Source: an uncultured Oscillospiraceae bacterium (GTDB lineage Bacteria; Bacillota; Clostridia; Oscillospirales; Ruminococcaceae). Taken from it: DNA of 64,000 nucleotides. Position numbers and translations under genes: made by a program. The notes below the pieces were generated by a model. It did no database searches, was not told the DNA's origin, and saw only the letters and a list, made by a program, of their open reading frames with translations. Below are positions 44,401 to 51,498 of this stretch, piece by piece. Position 1 is the stretch's first letter. Each line of letters starts with the position of its first letter. The stretch is from NCBI GenBank assembly GCA_900548355.1, contig URKR01000008.1, forward strand, positions 21,483 through 85,482. The letters are read 5' to 3'.

Positions 44401-44734
44401 GAACAGCTGGTTCACGATCCTTTCCACCAACGAATATGGCTGGGTGGCCCAGATGCAGATCGGCCCCAATGCCAGCGGCAACGATACCTGCTCCGGCCGG
44501 TGGTTCCGCGAAACGCTGACCGCCGGTTGCAGTGTTGACGGCCGCAGCCTGCGCAGCCAGTGTTTCACGGTCAGCTATGACGCCGACCTGGATTGCTTCA
44601 TCTTTGATGTCAAAGGGTACGGTCACGGCTGCGGCATGAGCCAGTGGGGGGCGATCGGCTACGCCCAAAACGGCTGGAGCTACCAGGATATCCTGACCCA
44701 TTACTATCCGGGAACAACGCTGACGAGCTATTGA
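41444..44734 (+). CDS. Multi-domain protein: CinA-like, membrane segment, sortase B-like, SpoIID
   Basis: 1096 residues. Residues 1-225 align with the linker and C-domain of CinA next door (SILRVFGLPEAEISAVV against TLRVLGGESSIASKVA), but ESCTGG is replaced by DETTGR. Residues 225-430 are acidic and Pro-rich; a basic stretch and one membrane helix (about 442-464) follow. Residues about 486-661 resemble a class B sortase (TLYLPGTTYRCKVVAVYYAE; RSLYDTGATAGEDDHFLTL), yet Gln637 stands where the catalytic Cys of the TLSTC motif would be. A coiled coil and Thr/Pro linker lead to a SpoIID domain (827-1096: QNELGANAPAEAYKAQ with Glu853; GYGHGCGMSQWGA). SpoIID/LytB proteins act on cell-wall glycan. 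An ATG preceded by CGAGGTG. Cytoplasmic half and wall-facing half suggest a signalling or scaffold link, which is inference. Confidence 0.8.
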   Translation: MLASQMSILRVFGLPEAEISAVVRAAEAEGCPGLRLLERDGEFAVCLQVSAPTQAMADEYCEKWTQKLRARLGDAVYGTGEASLARATLDALLKKRRLLVAADETTGRLLGALLQPLEHSEAAYDFGTHTWADAAMARKLVTPPAILQKFPGDVLQAAAARAALSLGAAEADYAVVYMPATVGQAPFVLLCDKRGALAAAVGPDLPDAAIANHLLDLVRRRTLGLHPSAGTISFRPGHEHPLLIVSQDGQPGQAVRSTRRRPVRQPAAPAVDGQPTGTITFESEDAPPPAPPAPRPAEEEDRADTVTFDPLPKLTGPLDFETAGPAAAAASRAARGQPAAGEEEPPAHSLLDDDIPDFSAGLDPAAIEAARKADEDAPPASAEDFQQAASKLFEPPETEEPDDAPPARDPMAVRRAERDAVARKNRSLAVIRRSARRRRRHAILATVAAVAVLGAGGFAAWYFLHNDLGARPAPRSYGTEAFDTTAGRYLRNAMERLEGIEGYLAFPGLEGRFLTAAGAQTPEGQQAGVCWASENWLGSATPSNTTIDCGDALQSLADEAAMAENTGFTLYLPGTTYRCKVVAVYYAEADGFHPAAYTDLSDYYTYLDFVLGIGTRSLYDTGATAGEDDHFLTLVGQSDTDGVQLCITGRLLTETESQTLATSISTNESALLTGAQYQASGRAAPDPGPLLAAQLDRYTAAGAAAAAEQSDSQTGGATGGTTGLEDDLAALQQETDALIASTKDMMAGLSDIAGQIGAVETDLNQGAEGSVPSQTVPVDSLISTAPTSAPTAAPTEPPASSQEGQGDQTPAAEPTEQPAPTEAPASETISVTMNGTAQDMDLVTCLAMIAQNELGANAPAEAYKAQCVAAHCWILSQGGYPSVAGTTPGEAALAAAREVAHVLVTYNGQVCFTPYFASASTGTASAADVWGSAIPYLVAVDSPYDQSVASNWNTNGYNTGCARFSRQTLQDRILEMMGVDLSGVDPNSWFTILSTNEYGWVAQMQIGPNASGNDTCSGRWFRETLTAGCSVDGRSLRSQCFTVSYDADLDCFIFDVKGYGHGCGMSQWGAIGYAQNGWSYQDILTHYYPGTTLTSY

Positions 44735-44870
44735 GCCATCCGTCAAAGGTGGCCCGGCAAAAGAGCCGGCGGATTCCTGCGCGGAGCCGGCCCGGTGCAG
44801 CGCCCTTTCCGGCGCAGGGGGCAAACGCAACCCTTTTTGGCCGCCTGCGCTCATTTCTGACCCCAATACC

Positions 44871-44918
44871 AGGCCCCCTGCCTGTGCACCGTCAAGGTTT
44901 GCACAAAACAGGGGGCCT
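44871..44918. terminator. Terminator between convergent genes
   Basis: AGGCCCCCTG (44871-44880) pairs with CAGGGGGCCT (44909-44918), with an inner GTGCA/TGCAC pairing; usable in both directions. Confidence 0.7.
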
Positions 44919-44943
44919 GCTTCGTTCTATAGGGTGTGGGGGC

Positions 44944-45840
44944 TCAGCCCATCGCTTTCAGCCAGCGGGCCAGCGCGGGCCAGGCGGCTTCGGTATCGGC
45001 CCGGCCCAGCGCATACTGGGCGTCGATGGTTTGCATATCGCGCTCCATCCGGGTGATGCCGGTGTCCCGGCTGGGGCGGATTAAAAAAGTTTCGCCGCTT
45101 TTGGCGGCCTGCTCCACCTCACAGACCTGGGCGTTGTAGGTCTCGGCACGGCGGGCCATCGTCTCGACAAAAGCGGGGTAGCGGCGGTAGGCGGCGGCAA
45201 ACATCGGCTGGGAGGCGCTCGGGTGCTTCAGGTAGCCGGCCGGCTGGGTCAGCACAACCAGGCAGCGCCGGCAGCCCAGCGCCTTTGCCGCGCGGTAGGG
45301 CACACTGTCGGCAACGCCGCCGTCCAGGTAAGGCTGCCCGCCGATCATGGTAATGCGGGAGCACAACGGCATTGATGCGCCGGCCCGCAGCACCTCCATC
45401 CCGCCGCCCTGGCGCAGATCGGGGCACAGAATGTGTTCGGCCCGGCCGGTGCGAACGTTGGTCACCGTGACATAAAAGTCAACCGGCGAAGCCTCAAACG
45501 CAGCTTCGTCAAACGGGTCAAGCCGGGTCGGGATCTCCTCATAGCAGAACTTGCGGCCGACCGCTTCGCCGGTGGTCAGCAGGGCGTACAGCCCCATGAA
45601 ATGCCGGTTGCGGCGATATTTGCGGTAGTAGCGGATGCTGCGCCCGGCCTGGCCGGACACAAAATTGCACCCGTGAATGCAGCCGGCGGAAGTGCCGATG
45701 ACCATATCGGCCTGCAGCCCGTGGGCCATCAGTACGTCCAGCACGCCGGCGGTGTAAATGCCGCGGATTGCACCGCCTTCCAGCACAAGGCCAAGGTCAT
45801 AGCGGGGGGCGGCCTGCGTTTGTGTGGGTTCAGATCTCAT
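44944..45840 (-). CDS. Patatin-like phospholipase
   Basis: 298 residues: oxyanion motif LEGGAIRGIYTAGVLD, nucleophile elbow VIGTSAGCIHG and catalytic dyad Asp in LDGGVADSVPY. Patatin enzymes are serine-aspartate lipid acyl hydrolases. No signal peptide, so a cytoplasmic or membrane-peripheral role. The C-terminal part (YRRYPAFVETMARRAETYN) is typical of the bacterial YjjU/DUF6363-bearing group. Start overlaps the DUF523 stop by 4 bases, so they form an operon. Confidence 0.92.
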   Translation of the reverse strand: MRSEPTQTQAAPRYDLGLVLEGGAIRGIYTAGVLDVLMAHGLQADMVIGTSAGCIHGCNFVSGQAGRSIRYYRKYRRNRHFMGLYALLTTGEAVGRKFCYEEIPTRLDPFDEAAFEASPVDFYVTVTNVRTGRAEHILCPDLRQGGGMEVLRAGASMPLCSRITMIGGQPYLDGGVADSVPYRAAKALGCRRCLVVLTQPAGYLKHPSASQPMFAAAYRRYPAFVETMARRAETYNAQVCEVEQAAKSGETFLIRPSRDTGITRMERDMQTIDAQYALGRADTEAAWPALARWLKAMG

Positions 45841-46319
45841 TGTGTTTCGCCTTCTGTCATATTGGTTTGGTGGACCGGACGGGGAGCAAACAGCAGTGCA
45901 AAGTCCTGCTCGGTATATACGGCAAGGCCGGCGTCGCGCAGCGCTGCGGCCGCCACCCCGTCGCCGGCGACCTTCCGGTGGGAAAAGCTGCCGTCATAAA
46001 TGGTGCCGGCCCCGCAGCTCGGGCTGTTGGCTTTCAGTACGGCGGCGGTGCAGCCGGTCAGCGCGGCGAGCCGAACAGCCGTATCCGCGCCTTTTTGGTA
46101 GGCGGCGGTAACATCGGCCCCGGTGCAGGTCGTCACCCGGCAGCCCTGGCGTTCGGCCGGCGGGCGCGGGGTGGGCAGCCCACCGTATACTTCCGGGCAG
46201 ACAGGGACGGCGGTGTGCCCGCCGGCGCGCAAAGCTTCCAGCAGGGCGGGGCAGGCGTTTGCGCCGCCGTCATACCGGCAGGAAACGCCCAGTAAACAGG
46301 CGCTGACAAGAATGTTCAT
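45837..46319 (-). CDS. DUF523 family protein
   Basis: 160 residues: MNILVSACLLGVSCRYDGG, then VCPEVYGGLPTPRPPAE and AVLKANSPSCGAGTIYDGSF, the conserved Cys-bearing motifs of DUF523 (COG1683). The family is conserved and has been suggested to bind metal or act with 2-thiouracil desulfurase; no firm role. Start at 46319 is followed by a 4-base overlap with patatin. The longer upstream frame runs through the promoter region and is rejected. Confidence 0.88.
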   Translation of the reverse strand: MNILVSACLLGVSCRYDGGANACPALLEALRAGGHTAVPVCPEVYGGLPTPRPPAERQGCRVTTCTGADVTAAYQKGADTAVRLAALTGCTAAVLKANSPSCGAGTIYDGSFSHRKVAGDGVAAAALRDAGLAVYTEQDFALLFAPRPVHQTNMTEGETQ

Positions 46320-46395
46320 AAAATATCCCTTTCTCGATCCGGCTGGCTGTGGTATCATAAAACTGTATCGGGCATATTTGGCGCCATACAAACCC

Positions 46396-46424
46396 ATTAT
46401 AGCATAGAATACAAAGAGCTGCAA
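46396..46424 (-). promoter_or_regulatory. Promoter of the DUF523-patatin operon
   Basis: On the minus strand TTGCAG, 17 nt, TATAAT. Confidence 0.6.
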
Positions 46425-46490
46425 AACCCGGCGGCGCATGGCTGCCGGAAAATAAGGCGGCGGGGGGCTTACCCCCGCGAGGAGGTTTTC

Positions 46491-47654
46491 ATGAAAAATT
46501 GGCTGGACCGTGTTCCGCGCACCATGCGGGACTGGCTTTCCCTGTTCACGGCTGCCGCGCTGATCCTGCTTGTTGTCAGTGCGCTGCCGCGCACGGCCGG
46601 CGGGGTTTCGGCGGTGCTCAAGGCTCTTTCCCCGTTTGCAGGGGGGATTGCCGTGGCATATGTTGTGGATATCCCCACCCGCTTTTTTGCCGAAAAGCTC
46701 TTCCACGGCAAGCGCGGGTTTGCGATTGTGCTTTCCTACATCTGTTTCATCGGGGTGGTGGCCGCGTTGATCGGCCTGGTGGTACCCCAGCTTATTATGA
46801 GTGTGAGCAGCTTTGTCAATGCGCTGCCCGGCTATCTTGACAATGCGGCGGCCGCCATCGGCGGGCTGATGACCGACCTCAACATCGGCAATGAGATTGT
46901 CCAGCGGCTGACCGCCTGGTTTGACAATACCGGCAACACAATCCAGAACACCATCACCGAACTGATGCCCCGGGTGGCCGGCGCTGCCGGCAGCGTGGCC
47001 GGCAGCGTGGTTGACGCCGTCGTCGCGCTCGCAGCCAGCATCTATCTGCTGGCCGAAAAAGAGCCGCTGCTTGAAGCCTGCCGCGCGCTGCTGCGGGCGC
47101 TCTTCCCGCCGCGGCTGGCCAAGGGGGTCTTCTCGGTCTTCACGCTGGCCAACCGCACCTTCAGCAGCTACATCGGCGGCCAGCTGCTCGACGCGCTGCT
47201 TGTCGGCATTGAAACTTTTGTGGCGATGCTGATTCTGCAGCTCAACTATGCGCCGATGATCGCGGTGCTTGTTGCCGTGACCAACATCATCCCGATTGCC
47301 GGGCCGTATATCGGCGCGGTGCCCAGCGCGCTGTTGCTGCTGCTCAGCGGCGAACCGCTGCAGGCGCTGATTTTCTGCATCTTGATCCTTGTCATCCAGC
47401 AGGTGGACGGCAACTTCATCGCGCCGCGCATCCTTGGCGGAGCAACCGGTATTTCGGGGCTGTGGGTGCTTGTGGCGATCATTGTGGGCGGCGGGCTGTT
47501 CGGCATCGCCGGTATGGTCATTGGTGTGCCGGCGCTGGCGGTAGTGGCGGCGCTGCTGAAACAGGCGGTGGGTGCCGGGCTTGAAGCCCGCGGGCTGGAC
47601 CCTGCCACCGGCGGTGAAACCCCGCTGCCCCGCCGGGACGAAACCGAACGCTGA
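46491..47654 (+). CDS. AI-2E/PerM family membrane protein, copy 1
   Basis: 387 residues, about eight membrane segments, opening MKNWLDRVPRTMRDWLSLFT; family motifs NIIPIAGPYIGAVPSALLLLL and DGNFIAPRILGGATGISGLWVLVAIIVGGGLFGIAGMVIGVP. The AI-2E family includes TqsA/YdiK-like exporters and Na+(Li+)/H+ antiporters; substrate uncertain. GAGGAGG precedes the ATG. The next gene, after 35 nt, encodes a diverged paralogue with the same start (WLDKPPRTIKDWL), indicating tandem duplication. Confidence 0.9.
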   Translation: MKNWLDRVPRTMRDWLSLFTAAALILLVVSALPRTAGGVSAVLKALSPFAGGIAVAYVVDIPTRFFAEKLFHGKRGFAIVLSYICFIGVVAALIGLVVPQLIMSVSSFVNALPGYLDNAAAAIGGLMTDLNIGNEIVQRLTAWFDNTGNTIQNTITELMPRVAGAAGSVAGSVVDAVVALAASIYLLAEKEPLLEACRALLRALFPPRLAKGVFSVFTLANRTFSSYIGGQLLDALLVGIETFVAMLILQLNYAPMIAVLVAVTNIIPIAGPYIGAVPSALLLLLSGEPLQALIFCILILVIQQVDGNFIAPRILGGATGISGLWVLVAIIVGGGLFGIAGMVIGVPALAVVAALLKQAVGAGLEARGLDPATGGETPLPRRDETER

Positions 47655-47689
47655 CCCTTACCCCCGTTGGATAGAAAGACAGGCAGACT

Positions 47690-48859
47690 ATGGGAAAACA
47701 TTGGCTGGACAAACCTCCGCGCACCATCAAGGACTGGCTGGGCATTATGTTGTGCTGCATTGCGTTCTGGGCGCTGCTCAACGGGATGAACGGCATTTTG
47801 GACGCCCTGGGCACCCTGTGGGGGCTGGCTGCACCATTTGCCTGGGCGGCAGTGCTGGCCTATGTGCTGGACACCCTGGTCCGCCCGCTGCACCGGTGGG
47901 TGCTTCGGGATAACCCGAAGCTGCGTTGGCTGGCGATTCTGGCGGCTTACCTGCTGGCAGGGCTGGCTGTCTTCGGGCTGGTGCGCCTGGCGCTGCCGCA
48001 GCTTGTGCGCAGCGCGACCACGCTGTTTTTGAACCTGCCTGATTATATCAACAATGTCCAGGCCGGCCTTGTCTCGCTGCAGGGGCAGACCCGGTTTGAC
48101 CTGAGCCCTGTGATTGCCGCGCTGGACGATTACGAGCAGCTTATGGCAGGTTTGTGGGAGATTCTGCGCGGCTACACGCCGCAGCTGGTCAGCTCATTGG
48201 GCAGCGTTGCCTCCTACACGGTGCAGATTGTCATTGCGGTGGCCGGCAGCGTGTTTATGCTGGCGGATAAGGACCACCTGCTGCGCCAGCTTCGGATGCT
48301 GGTGTGGGCGTTTTTGCCGCGGCGGGCCTCCGCCTGGCTGCTGGACCTGGCCCGGTTCACCAACGAAACGTTCGCAAGTTTCTTCTTCGGCAAAATTGTC
48401 GCTTCGGCGGTGATCGGGCTGCTGCTCTGCGGGGCCATGAGCCTGCTTGGCATCCATTTTGCACCGCTGATCAGCGTCATGGTCGCGTTTGCCAACCTGA
48501 TCCCTTTCTTTGGCATCTATCTGGGCGCGCTGCCCGGCGTTTTGATCCTGCTGTTTGTCAGCCCGGTACAGGCGCTGGCCTGTGCGGCGCTGGTGGTGCT
48601 GCTGCAGCAGTTTGATTTGCGGGTGTTGGCGCCGCGGGTGCTGGGGCATGTATCGGGGCTGTCGGCCTTCTGGGTGCTGTTTGCGATTGTGGTTGGCGGC
48701 TGGCTGTATGGGCCGGTTGGCATGGTGCTGGGCGTGCCGGCGTTCGCCACGCTGTACAGCCTGGCGCGCCGCTTTGTCTATTGGCTGCTCGCCCGCCGCG
48801 GTATGGAGGAAGAAACCGACGGGGAAGAGGAAGAACAGACCGTCGGCGCGGCGCAGTAA
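47690..48859 (+). CDS. AI-2E/PerM family membrane protein, copy 2
   Basis: 389 residues, about eight membrane segments; NLIPFFGIYLGALPGVLILLF and DLRVLAPRVLGHVSGLSAFWVLFAIVVGGWLYGPVGMVLGVP match the family. In place of PxxGPyiG, seen in copy 1, it has PFFGIYLG. Acidic C-terminal tail (EEETDGEEEEQ). Probably co-transcribed with copy 1 and possibly acting as a hetero-oligomer (inference). A strong terminator follows. Confidence 0.9.
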   Translation: MGKHWLDKPPRTIKDWLGIMLCCIAFWALLNGMNGILDALGTLWGLAAPFAWAAVLAYVLDTLVRPLHRWVLRDNPKLRWLAILAAYLLAGLAVFGLVRLALPQLVRSATTLFLNLPDYINNVQAGLVSLQGQTRFDLSPVIAALDDYEQLMAGLWEILRGYTPQLVSSLGSVASYTVQIVIAVAGSVFMLADKDHLLRQLRMLVWAFLPRRASAWLLDLARFTNETFASFFFGKIVASAVIGLLLCGAMSLLGIHFAPLISVMVAFANLIPFFGIYLGALPGVLILLFVSPVQALACAALVVLLQQFDLRVLAPRVLGHVSGLSAFWVLFAIVVGGWLYGPVGMVLGVPAFATLYSLARRFVYWLLARRGMEEETDGEEEEQTVGAAQ

Positions 48860-48878
48860 AAAGCAGAAACATAAAAAC

Positions 48879-48924
48879 GGGAGCCAGACATTTGGAACAC
48901 AACGCTGCCAAATGTCTGGTTCCC
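48879..48924. terminator. Terminator after the AI-2E pair
   Basis: 17-bp stem 48879-48895 with 48908-48924 (one G-T wobble) and a 12-nt loop, then GCTTATTTTG. It can also serve the convergent PASTA gene. Confidence 0.8.
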
Positions 48925-48946
48925 GCTTATTTTGCAAGCCGGCAGG

Positions 48947-49678
48947 TTAGCGGCAATAGATCGTGACCGGTGAAAACACCTTGACAAGGTTGCCGGGGAT
49001 CGGGTCCTGGGCGGTCACGGTGCCTTCGGTAGCGCCGCCGGCCACAACGGCGGTCAGCCCTGCCTGCTGCAGTGCATCGCGCGCGGCGTCAAGCGCCATG
49101 CCCTGCACGTTGGGCACCGGGCGGTTGGGGTCCGGCAGGGGGCGGATCACCGTCACCTTCACAGCCGAACCGGCGGCCAGCTGTTCGCCGGCGGCCGGTT
49201 CGGTACGCAGCACGGTGTAAGCCGCCACCGTATTGTCCGACTCAAACTCCACAACCGGTGAAAGCTGCAGAGCATGCAGGGCGGCCAGCGCCTCGTCACG
49301 GTTCTGGCCGGTCAGATCCGGCATGGAGATCCAGTCGGTACCCAGGCTTATTTGCACGGTCAGCGCTTGCCCGGCCTTGACGGTGCGGCCGGCGGCCGGC
49401 TGCTGGCCGCAGATTTCGCCGGGGGTCACGGCGGGGTTGTACACTTCCTCCCAGGTCACGGCAAGGGCTGCGGTTTCGGGCAGGGCTTCGGCCTCGGCTC
49501 GGGTCATGCCGGAAAGATCCGGCAAAATCACATCGGTACGGCGGCTCCACAGCGGGTTGGTGCTGCGGCCCAGGATCACCCAGATACAGCCGGCGGCCGT
49601 CAGCACCGACGCAAAAGCCAGCAGCCCCAGCACCCCCAGCACAGTGGGGCGGGGGCGGGGGGAAGAAGCGGTGGACAT
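48947..49678 (-). CDS. Membrane-anchored protein with three PASTA domains, no kinase
   Basis: 243 residues: one N-terminal membrane helix (about 12-36), then three PASTA repeats of about 65 residues: VILPDLSGMTRAEAEAL, ISMPDLTGQNRDEALAAL and RPVPNVQGMALDAARDAL, each with the GxV/GTVTAQDP-type end. PASTA domains bind peptidoglycan fragments and usually sit on PknB/Stk kinases or PBP2x; here no catalytic domain is present. AAGGAGG supports the start at 49678. Could act as a wall-binding anchor or decoy. Isolated between convergent AI-2E genes and an MFS gene. Confidence 0.88.
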   Translation of the reverse strand: MSTASSPRPRPTVLGVLGLLAFASVLTAAGCIWVILGRSTNPLWSRRTDVILPDLSGMTRAEAEALPETAALAVTWEEVYNPAVTPGEICGQQPAAGRTVKAGQALTVQISLGTDWISMPDLTGQNRDEALAALHALQLSPVVEFESDNTVAAYTVLRTEPAAGEQLAAGSAVKVTVIRPLPDPNRPVPNVQGMALDAARDALQQAGLTAVVAGGATEGTVTAQDPIPGNLVKVFSPVTIYCR

Positions 49679-49810
49679 ACAAGACCTCCTTGGGTGAAAA
49701 AGCAGGGGGATAAAAGCGTACGGTCCGATTTTGTCCCCGGGCAGCGTCTGCCGCGTTCGCGGGGCCTGCATCCGCCGCTTTGGGGCGAAAGTTCCAGCGG
49801 TTTTGCGGTA

Positions 49811-51043
49811 TTAGTGCGGGCGCTTTGCCCAGCACCGTGCGGCTATGCCGGCCGCCAGCACCCCGCCGCCCAGCAGCGCAAGCCCTGCGCCGGGGGCGCC
49901 GGTCAGGTCGCCGGCCAGGCCGGTGAGCGGCGAAACGGGAACCATCAGCAGGCTGTACACCATGCTGTTTACACTGACCAGCGTCGCGCGCTGGTCACTC
50001 GGGAAACTGTCGTTAAGCCGTCGCTCGCTGCAAAGGGTCCAGAGCATCTCACAGCCCGCAAACCCGGCCCCGGCCAGTACGGCCAATGGGAGCGGGGCCA
50101 GCCCGGCCGCTACGGTACAAAGCCCGCCCAGCGCGGCGCAGGCCGCGTACAGCCCCACCAGCCTCCGTGGGCGCACCCGCAGCGAAAGCCAGCTGCCCAC
50201 CGGCCGCCCCAATTCAAACAGGCAGACGATCAGCCCCAGCAGGGCGGTGGGCAGGCCGGCGGCGCTGAGCCGCTGCTGCAGGAACATCAAAGTCAGGTAA
50301 CAGGGCAGGCTGATAACCGCATTGGCAAAGATCAGCCGGGTGGTGGCCGGGCTGCCCAGCAAAAAACGCACAGTTTCCCGCACATGCGCGCGCAGGCGGC
50401 GCGGCAGCGTGGCCAGCAGGGCGCGGGTTTCAGCGGCTTCGCGGGCGGCCTGGGTTTCGGTTACAACCGGCTCTCGCAGGCTGCCCGCCGCCAGGCTGCG
50501 AAGCCCGCTCAGCCCAACATCAATCAGGTAATACGCCCGGAACGGCAGCACCGCGGTCAGCAGGCTGGCCAGGTGCCCAAGTATGGAGCCGACTGATTGC
50601 AGCAGCGCGCACCGTGTCTGCACGGTCGGGTAAAGTTCGGTGCGGCCGGCCGCACACAGGCTGTCATAACTCAGAGCCTCAAACGTGCCGGAAATCAGGT
50701 TGTAAGAGAGAGCCGACAGCGCCATAGAGGCCAGCACAAAACCGAAACCTTGCTCAAATGCCATCAGCAGCCCGGAAAGCGCCGCCATCAGGCCGGATGC
50801 CGCCAGCGTGCGCCGCCGCCCCAACAGGTCGGCGGCCATACCGCTTGGAATTTCGGCAGCCAGGCTCACAATGTGGTGGACGCCTTCTGCCAAGCCGATC
50901 TGCCACAGGCTGTAGCCGCGCGCGGCAAGCAGCGCCACCCACACCGCGGTGGTGATATCTATGCAGCTGGTCAGCCCATAGCCGTACAGACCTGCCAGCT
51001 GCCGGCGCAGCGGAAAACGCGCCGGCGTTGTTTTCTGTTTCAT
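49811..51043 (-). CDS. MFS transporter
   Basis: 410 residues with 12 predicted membrane segments; LAAEIPSGMAADLLGRRRTL is the MFS loop 2-3 signature, GRPVGSWLSLRVRPRRLVGLY the second-half equivalent. Most similar in pattern to drug or small-molecule efflux MFS proteins that form split 6+6 halves. Start at 51043 chosen (AAGGTG upstream); a GTG 4 codons earlier is too close to that site. Substrate unknown. Confidence 0.9.
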   Translation of the reverse strand: MKQKTTPARFPLRRQLAGLYGYGLTSCIDITTAVWVALLAARGYSLWQIGLAEGVHHIVSLAAEIPSGMAADLLGRRRTLAASGLMAALSGLLMAFEQGFGFVLASMALSALSYNLISGTFEALSYDSLCAAGRTELYPTVQTRCALLQSVGSILGHLASLLTAVLPFRAYYLIDVGLSGLRSLAAGSLREPVVTETQAAREAAETRALLATLPRRLRAHVRETVRFLLGSPATTRLIFANAVISLPCYLTLMFLQQRLSAAGLPTALLGLIVCLFELGRPVGSWLSLRVRPRRLVGLYAACAALGGLCTVAAGLAPLPLAVLAGAGFAGCEMLWTLCSERRLNDSFPSDQRATLVSVNSMVYSLLMVPVSPLTGLAGDLTGAPGAGLALLGGGVLAAGIAARCWAKRPH

Positions 51044-51121
51044 GGGAAAGAACACACCTTTCGTTCATCATGCGGTAAAACGAACCATGTGCCTCTTTCC
51101 GGCCCCGGAACGCCGGTATGC

Positions 51122-51151
51122 AAAAAAACGCCATGACAAACCGTCATGGCG
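51122..51151 (-). terminator. Strong terminator upstream of the MFS gene
   Basis: On the minus strand a perfect 9-bp stem CGCCATGAC/GTCATGGCG with 5-nt loop followed by T7. Ends transcription coming from the pyrophosphatase gene about 350 nt upstream. Confidence 0.85.
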
Positions 51152-51303
51152 CAATGCTCCCATGTACAGTCTGCCGGCGGCCCGTGGCCGCAAAAGGGTA
51201 CACTACGAGTGGGAGCGGGTTAAATATTGCCTTGCATCGTGCAAAGCACAACCAGCTTCCAGCCCATTGCGTACCCCTTTCCAGCCTTGGCGGCAAACGA
51301 TGT

Positions 51304-51475
51304 CGATAGAGTTAAGAGTTGAGAGCTTGGGTTTCGGTGGTTCGCGCGCCTTCGGCGCGCTCTAAAAAATTGTCGGAAAAACGGCCCCGCTCTTTTGGGA
51401 GGCAGCGCAGCCGCCGACCCACCGTATCGAAACGCTTGACTCTACACTCTTTATACTGACTATTTCACAGCGATT
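51304..51475. repeat. Intergenic dyad element
   Basis: The 455-nt gap 51044-51498 holds, besides the terminator at 51122, a long imperfect dyad. TAGAGTTAAGAGTTGAGAGC and GGTTTCGGTGG at the left pair loosely with CCCACCGTATCGAAACGC and TTGACTCTACACTCTTTA at the right, with a central GCGCGCC-TTC-GGCGCGC hairpin. Similar words recur near 23560-23610. Confidence 0.5.
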
Positions 51476-51498
51476 ATACCACTTCACATCTGTCCCCG

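Noticed and set aside
43106..44866. Minus-strand open frame of 586 codons
   Set aside because: Antisense of the SpoIID-containing gene; Gly/Arg-rich without recognisable domain.
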